DNA from: Bacteroidota bacterium
GTDB taxonomy: Bacteria; Bacteroidota; Bacteroidia; Bacteroidales; Prolixibacteraceae
Assembly: GCA_023393265.1 (NCBI GenBank)
Contig: JAEWME010000125.1
Location: 1 to 10,822, forward strand
DNA length: 10,822 bases
Reading direction: 5' to 3'
Shown: piece after piece, positions 6,873 through 10,822 of the stretch
Layout of the letters: every line of letters begins with the position of its first letter
Numbering within the stretch: position 1 is the stretch's first letter
The notes under the pieces: generated by a model
The model's input: only the letters and a program-made list of their open reading frames with translations
Database searches by the model: none
Told to the model about the DNA's origin: nothing
Position numbers and translations under genes: made by a program

Positions 6873-7664
6873 ATGCCAAACACCAAAATCACGCTCTCTC
6901 TCATCCTGGGAATATTTATGCTGTCTGCCATTTCGGTGCCGGCTAAAAATGTGAGGCCACCAAAGAAAACTGATCTAGACATCGTATTCATCGGTAACAG
7001 CATAACTTATGGTGCAAATTTGGCACATCCTGAAACAGACGCCCCGCCCGTTGCAGCTTCGGCGTTTCTGCGAAAAATGGCAGGAATTGGATTAGTCAAT
7101 TTTTCCAACCAGGGAAGAAGTGGTTATACGACTGTTAACTTTTTGCCCGGCGGCGAAACTTTTAAGGAAGTTGTGAGGGCGACAAGAGGACTAAATACCA
7201 ACACTTCACACACGCTTATTTTCTCAATCAAGCTGGGTACCAACGACAGCGCGATTGAAGGCCCTTTGGGAGCACCGGTTTCGGGAGAAGATTACCGAAA
7301 AAATATGGTGTCGATAATTGACGAACTGATCAAGCTTTTTCCTGAATCAAAAGTCGTTATTCAACAGCCCGTCTGGTACAGTCCCAACACTCAAAATGGC
7401 GCCAAATATCTGGAAGAAGGACTAAAGCGACTGCAAAGCTATTTCCCGGAGATTAAATCGATCGTCAAAAGTTATGCTTCTTCTCATCCCGGACAGGTTC
7501 TCATGGGCGATCAAAGCGGATTTGAGTATTTCAGGAAAAACTACCTGACTGATCTTGTCCCTGAAGAAGGCAAACAAGGAATTTTTTACTTGCACCCGAA
7601 CGAAAAAGGGGCTGCGCAACTGGGCCGCTTCTGGGGCGAAGCAATCTACAAGGCCGTGAAATAA
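6873..7664 (+). CDS. Secreted SGNH/GDSL-family hydrolase
   Basis: This 263-residue protein has a Sec-type signal peptide (about 1-24, hydrophobic core 8-21, VPA before the likely cleavage site) and should be periplasmic or secreted. SGNH blocks are visible: block I GNSIT (41-45) with the presumed nucleophile Ser43, block II around SNQGRSG (78-84) with oxyanion Gly81, block III GTND (122-125) with Asn124, and block V HPNEKG (241-246) with catalytic His241. Two departures from the textbook pattern are seen: GDS is GNS, and the residue three before His241 is Phe rather than the usual Asp. Relatives include carbohydrate esterases and sialate or xylan O-acetylesterases, but the substrate cannot be read here. 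The gene starts 32 bp after nadA with no terminator between, so co-transcription is likely although no functional link is obvious. Confidence 0.85.
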   Translation: MPNTKITLSLILGIFMLSAISVPAKNVRPPKKTDLDIVFIGNSITYGANLAHPETDAPPVAASAFLRKMAGIGLVNFSNQGRSGYTTVNFLPGGETFKEVVRATRGLNTNTSHTLIFSIKLGTNDSAIEGPLGAPVSGEDYRKNMVSIIDELIKLFPESKVVIQQPVWYSPNTQNGAKYLEEGLKRLQSYFPEIKSIVKSYASSHPGQVLMGDQSGFEYFRKNYLTDLVPEEGKQGIFYLHPNEKGAAQLGRFWGEAIYKAVK

Positions 7665-7669
7665 AAAGT

Positions 7670-7706
7670 AAAACCCCACCAGAACCTAAGTCCTGACGGG
7701 GTTTTT
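7670..7706. terminator. Bidirectional intrinsic terminator
   Basis: AAAACCCC (7670-7677) pairs with GGGGTTTT (7698-7705). After a 2-nt mismatch the stem continues with a short CAG/CTG helix. A T-run follows on the + strand (to 7706), and the - strand has a T-rich tail (TTTTACTTTTTATT). It lies between the convergent stops of the SGNH hydrolase (7664) and ilvE (7730), and should end both transcripts. Confidence 0.85.
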
Positions 7707-7729
7707 ATCATTAAGGAAATATCAGCCGC

Positions 7730-8749
7730 TTAATCGATTACGGTGATCCAACCGTGTGTATCGGGCTCGTCGCCGTATTGAATACCTCTAAGTTTTTTGT
7801 ATAACATTTCACTCACCATGCCCGGCTTTCCATCCTTTGAGAAAACATACGATTTGTTTTCATCATAGTCGTCAATTCGCTCAATCGGGCTGATCACTGC
7901 CGCTGTTCCGCAAGCTCCTGCTTCCTCGAAGGTAGCCAGCTCTTCAACGGCAACATGGCGCTGCTCTACTTTCAGGCCCATATCTTCGGCCAAAGTCATC
8001 AGACTTTTATTGGTAATCGACGGCAGAATCGAAGTTGATTTCGGCGTCACATACGTGTTGTTTTTTATTCCAAAGAAATTGGCAGCACCACACTCGTCAA
8101 TGTATTTTTTCTCTTTTGCGTCCAGGTAAAAAACATTGGAATAGCCAAGTTCATGCGCTTTTGCTCCTGCAATCAGGCTGGCGGCATAATTTCCGCCAAC
8201 TTTGTATTTACCCATGCCGAGTGGTGCCGAGCGGTCGAATTCCCGCATGATTACGAATGGTGTTGTTTGAAAACCGCCTTTGAAATATGGTCCAACAGGC
8301 GTAACAAATAAAACAAACATATATTCGTTGGCCGGTTTCACACCAACCTGCGCACCTGTTCCGAACAAGCAAGGACGGATATAAAGCGCCGCACCCGATT
8401 CGTAAGGAGGCACAAAGCGGGCATTCAATTTCACCGCTTTAATTACCGCTTCCTCAAATTTTTCGACCGGTAGCACCGCCATCATCGTTCCGGCACACGA
8501 ATCCTGAAGACGTTTGGCATTTTCGTCCATCCTGAAAACGCGAATTTTATCATCTTTCCCACGAAAAGCTTTCAACCCTTCAAAAGCTTCCTGCCCATAA
8601 TGAAGGGCAGTAGCAGCCATGTGCATGGTTACCTGTTCGCTGTCGCTCACTTCGAGCTCGCCCCACGATCCGTTCTTGTATGTACAGCGGATATTGTAAT
8701 CGGTCTTCATATAACCGAAGCCCAGCGATTTCCAATCTATTTGTTCCAT
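7730..8749 (-). CDS. ilvE: Branched-chain amino acid aminotransferase (fold type IV PLP enzyme)
   Basis: This 339-residue cytoplasmic enzyme interconverts leucine, isoleucine and valine with their 2-oxo acids using 2-oxoglutarate/glutamate. It belongs to the longer eukaryote-like BCAT subgroup. Visible motifs are LHYGQEAFEGLKAFRG (49-64), YIRPCLFGTGAQVGV (123-137), the PLP lysine in KYKVGGNYAAS (expected Lys183), the ECGAANFF segment (219-226) with the cofactor-contacting glutamate, and the GTAA phosphate-binding turn (281-284). Length and motif order are normal and nothing is broken. It stands as a single gene: a terminator (8799-8818) separates it from DUF2797 upstream and another (7670-7706) follows it. 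A TTTATTTG sequence on the - strand (8796 down to 8789) is one mismatch from the -7 consensus and may be its promoter. No leader peptide or attenuator is evident. Confidence 0.95.
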   Translation of the reverse strand: MEQIDWKSLGFGYMKTDYNIRCTYKNGSWGELEVSDSEQVTMHMAATALHYGQEAFEGLKAFRGKDDKIRVFRMDENAKRLQDSCAGTMMAVLPVEKFEEAVIKAVKLNARFVPPYESGAALYIRPCLFGTGAQVGVKPANEYMFVLFVTPVGPYFKGGFQTTPFVIMREFDRSAPLGMGKYKVGGNYAASLIAGAKAHELGYSNVFYLDAKEKKYIDECGAANFFGIKNNTYVTPKSTSILPSITNKSLMTLAEDMGLKVEQRHVAVEELATFEEAGACGTAAVISPIERIDDYDENKSYVFSKDGKPGMVSEMLYKKLRGIQYGDEPDTHGWITVID

Positions 8750-8788
8750 AATAAATTTAGTTTGTCAATCAGGTTTTTTTTCGAAACT

Positions 8789-8796
8789 CAAATAAA
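8789..8796 (-). promoter_or_regulatory. Weak candidate -7 box for ilvE
   Basis: Read on the - strand the bases are TTTATTTG, matching TAnnTTTG except at position 2. It lies immediately downstream of the DUF2797 terminator and 39 bp before the ilvE start. No TTTG -33 box is found at standard spacing (the nearest TTTG is 26 bp away), so support is thin. Confidence 0.25.
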
Positions 8797-8798
8797 CG

Positions 8799-8818
8799 AA
8801 AAAAACCTTGCCGAAGGT
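8799..8818 (-). terminator. Intrinsic terminator after the DUF2797 gene
   Basis: On the - strand ACCTT (8818-8814) pairs with AAGGT (8809-8805) around a CGGC loop and runs directly into seven T residues (8805-8799). The stem is only 5 bp, but its position between the DUF2797 stop at 8862 and the ilvE start at 8749 fits a terminator that insulates ilvE from the upstream genes. Confidence 0.6.
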
Positions 8819-8861
8819 AAGACAAAACTCCCCCTTTTCAAAAATTATCAATTATATCTTG

Positions 8862-9656
8862 CTAACTGACTTCCAGCCAATAACCGCTGTGCCTGCGAAT
8901 GTTGAGAACACGACCGTCCGCGAAAAGGAGGTACTGCCCTTTTATTCCGCTCAACACGCCCGAAACGACCGGTTCTTTGTCGAATGTAACCCCCACTACT
9001 TTCTCCGGAAATTGCAATACCGGATAATTCAGCTTCCAGATTTTATCATCGTCGCTAAAATATTGCTGCAATTCCAGCGGCAGCAACCGGTTCGCATTCA
9101 TTTTTTCCTGAGGCAAATCGTAAGTACTGGTCGATGTATTTTTCAGCATGGCCTGCCACGCTGTTTTATCAGAAAAATAATTCTTCAGGAAAACCTCTAT
9201 TACGCCTGCAATATGCCGGTTGGGTGTTTTCGACACAATAATGGCTTCGCTGGCGCCCTGATCGATCCAGCGGGTTGGCATCTGGTGGTGGCGGGTCACG
9301 CCCACTTTTAATTCTCCTGAAACAGCCAGGTAAACAAAATGGTCGATGAGGTCGTGCTCCCGGGCCCAGTCCATGTCGCGGGCAATGCCGAGGTGAGCCT
9401 TCGACAACTCGGGGCGCATGATGGTTTCGCTGGCTTCGGGCGCGGTTTGCAAACAATTGTAGCAAAAACCCTGTCCAAACGAAGTTTTGGTTCTTTTCCC
9501 GCACGCGATACAATTGATTTGCCCGGTGAACCTCAATTCAATCGGCTTCCCGATTCGTTCATTCATAGGGATTTCCACATCGCCAACCGGTAAAAAGTAC
9601 TGCACCGGATCGGCCATCTCCGATCGCATTTTGATGATATTTCCTGAAGCAAGCAT
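8862..9656 (-). CDS. DUF2797 family protein with zinc ribbon and GIY-YIG-like segment
   Basis: This 264-residue, apparently cytoplasmic protein matches the DUF2797 family as I know it. An N-terminal region (about 1-45) precedes a four-cysteine zinc ribbon (C49, C52, C65, C68). The family core follows: FVYLAVSGELKVGVTR (107-122), RWIDQGASEAI (129-139), TPNRHIAGVIEVFLK (144-158) and SDKTAWQAMLKN (162-173). The VYL...KVG...R...E arrangement resembles a GIY-YIG nuclease fold, with R122 and E154 where the catalytic Arg and metal-binding Glu would be; this similarity is my inference. The C-terminal third (about 210-264) looks like a beta-rich domain. Function is not established to my knowledge. The start lies 34 bp from the hicB stop on the same strand with no terminator between, so read-through from hicAB is possible. 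A terminator follows downstream at 8799-8818. Confidence 0.85.
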   Translation of the reverse strand: MLASGNIIKMRSEMADPVQYFLPVGDVEIPMNERIGKPIELRFTGQINCIACGKRTKTSFGQGFCYNCLQTAPEASETIMRPELSKAHLGIARDMDWAREHDLIDHFVYLAVSGELKVGVTRHHQMPTRWIDQGASEAIIVSKTPNRHIAGVIEVFLKNYFSDKTAWQAMLKNTSTSTYDLPQEKMNANRLLPLELQQYFSDDDKIWKLNYPVLQFPEKVVGVTFDKEPVVSGVLSGIKGQYLLFADGRVLNIRRHSGYWLEVS

Positions 9657-9689
9657 GATTTTCGAATTTGAAATTTAGACTTGTAAAAT

Positions 9690-10028
9690 TTATTCCGACT
9701 CCAGTTCGTGGATAATAGCACGTTGAACCAACTGATTCAAGGTTATTCCCTGAATACTTGCAATCTGAGCCGCTTGTCTGTGTAAATCCGGCGATATTCT
9801 AACGTTAAAGCTGCCTTTATATGATTTATCTGCAGGTTTGCCTTCCTTCTCACAATCCAGAATGTGTTCCTCAACCATTAATCTGAAAGCCTCCTCCAGT
9901 TCATCAACTGAAGTTCCCTCAAAGGTTACCAGATCATTGACACCCTCAATTTTACCATAAAAAACACGGTCTTCAGCACTAAAATTAACCGACCCGATAA
10001 ATTCTTTGTATTTCAATATGTTCTTCAT
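9690..10028 (-). CDS. hicB: HicB-family antitoxin
   Basis: This 112-residue antitoxin is expected to bind and neutralise HicA and to repress its own operon. The N-terminal half has the partially degraded RNase H-like HicB fold: YKEFIGSVNFSAEDRVFYGKIEG (7-29), then LVTFEGTSVDELEEAFRLMVEEHI (33-56). The C-terminal part (about 73-112) is a ribbon-helix-helix DNA-binding domain: strand GSFNVRIS (72-79), then helices DLHRQAAQIASIQ (81-93) and TLNQLVQRAIIHELE (96-110). The ATG at 10026-10028 overlaps the hicA stop (10025-10027) by 3 bp in an ATGA arrangement, so synthesis is coupled. The inverted repeat at 10288-10314 is the natural candidate for its operator. Order toxin-first is normal for hicAB. 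Confidence 0.92.
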   Translation of the reverse strand: MKNILKYKEFIGSVNFSAEDRVFYGKIEGVNDLVTFEGTSVDELEEAFRLMVEEHILDCEKEGKPADKSYKGSFNVRISPDLHRQAAQIASIQGITLNQLVQRAIIHELESE

Positions 10029-10273
10029 AGCATTTCCATTTTTCCAAGTTCCTGTTCGATCAAATCAATTTGATAACGTTTTAAAATATTTCCAGGATGA
10101 GGTTTATGTAATTTAATCTTGTGATTCATTGTCCTGTTCGTAAAAACAACCCTCGAACCAGATCCTTGTTCTTCCTGATATCCAAAACCCACCAAAAGCC
10201 TTTGCAATTCATCAAATGTGAAATCTTTAGGCTTTGATTTGAATCTCTGTATCAGTTTTTCTCTGGTTCCCAT
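10025..10273 (-). CDS. hicA: HicA-family mRNA interferase toxin
   Basis: With the start at the ATG 10271-10273 the protein is 82 residues: MGTREKLIQRFKS, helix FTFDELQRLLVGFGYQEE (18-35), GSGSRVVF (37-44), and IKLHKPHPGNILK (53-65). This is the double-stranded-RNA-binding-like HicA fold that cleaves mRNA and is inhibited by HicB. The usual catalytic histidine of the GS-x-H motif appears to be Ser40 here, with R41 adjacent; the conserved HKPHP (56-60) is intact. GSGSR-type HicA proteins are, to my knowledge, a recurring variant rather than a dead copy. A longer frame starting at 10312 is rejected, because its extra 13 residues (MQLYFSCIFYICK) are unlike HicA and would place the start inside the probable operator. 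A perfect -7 box lies 4 bp upstream of the chosen ATG. Confidence 0.9.
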   Translation of the reverse strand: MGTREKLIQRFKSKPKDFTFDELQRLLVGFGYQEEQGSGSRVVFTNRTMNHKIKLHKPHPGNILKRYQIDLIEQELGKMEML

Positions 10274-10277
10274 TTTG

Positions 10278-10285
10278 CAAATATA
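10278..10285 (-). promoter_or_regulatory. hicAB promoter, -7 box
   Basis: On the - strand these bases read TATATTTG, a perfect match to the Bacteroidota TAnnTTTG consensus. The box ends 4 bp before the hicA ATG, so transcription would begin at or next to the start codon and the mRNA could be leaderless. No TTTG -33 element is seen; its expected place lies within the inverted repeat. Confidence 0.5.
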
Positions 10286-10287
10286 AA

Positions 10288-10314
10288 AAATGCAACTAAA
10301 ATATAGTTGCATTT
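10288..10314. promoter_or_regulatory. Perfect 11-bp inverted repeat, probable HicB operator
   Basis: AAATGCAACTA (10288-10298) is repeated inverted as TAGTTGCATTT (10304-10314) around a 5-bp AAATA centre. It begins 2 bp upstream of the hicA -7 box, so a bound repressor would occlude the promoter. This suits autoregulation by the ribbon-helix-helix domain of HicB. No second copy was noticed elsewhere in the window. Confidence 0.7.
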
Positions 10315-10329
10315 ACATTTCTTTTATAT

Positions 10330-10413
10330 CCGTTCACTTCAGTGAACGGTAAAGGATAAACTCATCCTTAAACAATGCGGCGAATATTCTTTGCCGTCGG
10401 CATTAGCTGACGG
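10330..10413. repeat. Pair of related hairpin units in inverted orientation (REP/BIME-like element)
   Basis: Unit 1 (+ strand, 10330-10358) is a 20-base hairpin CCGTTCAC-TTCA-GTGAACGG with tail TAAAGGATA. Unit 2 (- strand, 10413 down to 10385) is a 20-base hairpin starting CCGTCAGC, loop TAAT, ending GCCGACGG, with tail CAAAGAATA. The units have the same length, the same CCGT...ACGG frame and a shared yAAAGrATA tail (18 of 29 aligned positions identical by my count). Because the stems differ while base pairing is kept, this looks like compensated divergence of one ancestral unit. Between them sits a 6-bp AAGGAT/ATCCTT hairpin (10352-10369) that overlaps the tail of unit 1. No ORF fits here, and no U-run follows either hairpin. 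Tandem inverted REP-like units mobilised by RAYT transposases are the closest known type, but no RAYT gene is in the window. Confidence 0.6.
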
Positions 10414-10463
10414 TAATATGAATGTTTCTTTGGATAATCGGTGTTCTTTTTGATGAACCAAAT

Positions 10464-10820
10464 TCACAACATCAGCAACCCATTCTCCCGCAATTCCTGC
10501 ATCGGTTTGCTGTTCCAGAAAAGGACAAAATCCTCGCCGGTAGCTTCTTCAAAGCTCTTTTCGAGCTCGGAAAAAGTGGTCTGTTGCAGATTGTACACCG
10601 ACAAAGCCGGAATTTGCTCCGTCAGCCATTCGCCTGCTTTTTGTTTTAGTTTGATAACCAATTCCTGCTTTTTATTGCTGAAGGTCAGTTCAGCCATTTC
10701 GAAGTTTTGGTTTTTCTTCTTTTTGCTGAAAGTGCGAAGCGCGACACTTCCACCCAGACAAACCACTTTGGCATTCGGACTGGAGGCTTCATACGACTGT
10801 TCGTCGATGGCCTGTTGGAT
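10464..10820 (-). CDS. Unrecognised protein, C-terminal part (5' end outside window)
   Basis: The frame is open from the right edge to the TGA at 10464-10466, giving 118 residues of a C-terminus. The GTG at 10764-10766 that could be taken as a start is most likely an internal valine, because the frame continues upstream (...NAKVVCLGGSVALRTF...) without a stop. Visible features are a hydrophobic VVCLGGSVAL strand, a lysine run (KKKKNQ), and two predicted amphipathic helices rich in Lys, Glu and Gln (around KKQELVIKLKQKAGEWLTEQI and FSELEKSFEEATG). There is no membrane segment or recognisable catalytic motif. I cannot name a family from this part. It runs toward the REP-like element and the hicAB promoter. 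Confidence 0.6.
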   Translation of the reverse strand: MQQAIDEQSYEASSPNAKVVCLGGSVALRTFSKKKKNQNFEMAELTFSNKKQELVIKLKQKAGEWLTEQIPALSVYNLQQTTFSELEKSFEEATGEDFVLFWNSKPMQELRENGLLML

Positions 10821-10822
10821 AT

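Noticed and set aside
8808..9311. 167-codon open frame on the + strand
   Set aside because: It is antisense to the DUF2797 gene, whose - strand reading has clear family motifs. The + strand translation has no recognisable features and looks like a shadow frame.
9661..9678. AT-rich TTTC/GAAA dyad between hicB and the DUF2797 gene as a terminator or operator
   Set aside because: The arms are only 4 bp, with no GC-rich stem or following T-run, so it is not distinguishable from chance.
10274..10312. N-terminal extension of HicA from the ATG at 10312
   Set aside because: The extra residues (MQLYFSCIFYICK) do not look like HicA, and the start would fall inside the palindromic operator and upstream of the -7 box.
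10330..10413. CRISPR-like array reading of the hairpin cluster
   Set aside because: There are only two units, in opposite orientation, with diverged sequence and no regular spacers or cas genes.
10422..10649. 75-codon open frame on the + strand
   Set aside because: It is antisense to the partial gene at the right edge, with no motif or promoter support.

Overview
This window looks like chromosomal DNA of a member of the Bacteroidota. A Marinilabiliales/Prolixibacteraceae-like lineage is possible, but that finer placement is only an impression. The clues are an Oar-type TonB-dependent receptor with a carboxypeptidase-regulatory-like N-terminal domain, two perfect matches to the Bacteroidota -7 promoter box (TAnnTTTG), almost no Shine-Dalgarno sequences, and the protein families present.

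Layout. (1) Bases 1-2003, + strand: the end of a high-affinity zinc (or manganese) ABC importer operon. It holds the C-terminus of a ZnuA-like binding protein, a ZnuC-like ATPase with a histidine-rich tail, a ZnuB-like permease, and a 62-residue protein with four CxxC knuckles just 3 bp after the permease. (2) Bases 2055-5439: a strong hairpin, then one large outer-membrane TonB-dependent receptor on the - strand, with no SusD partner and a lower G+C than its neighbours. (3) Bases 5440-7706: a roughly 400-bp promoter region, nadA (quinolinate synthase), a secreted SGNH/GDSL hydrolase, and a bidirectional terminator. (4) Bases 7730-9656, - strand: ilvE (branched-chain aminotransferase) and a DUF2797 protein, separated by an intrinsic terminator. 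(5) Bases 9690-10314, - strand: a hicA-hicB toxin-antitoxin pair behind a perfect 11-bp inverted repeat that is probably its operator. (6) Bases 10330-10413: a pair of related hairpin units in inverted orientation, resembling a REP/BIME element. (7) From 10464 to the right edge: the C-terminus of an unrecognised - strand protein.

Most of the window is ordinary housekeeping or transport sequence. There is no phage, CRISPR or large defence system. The items most worth a second look are the paired hairpin element at 10330-10413, the cysteine-rich small protein tied to the metal importer, the HicB operator with a possibly leaderless hicA, and the inverted repeat abutting the nadA -7 box.
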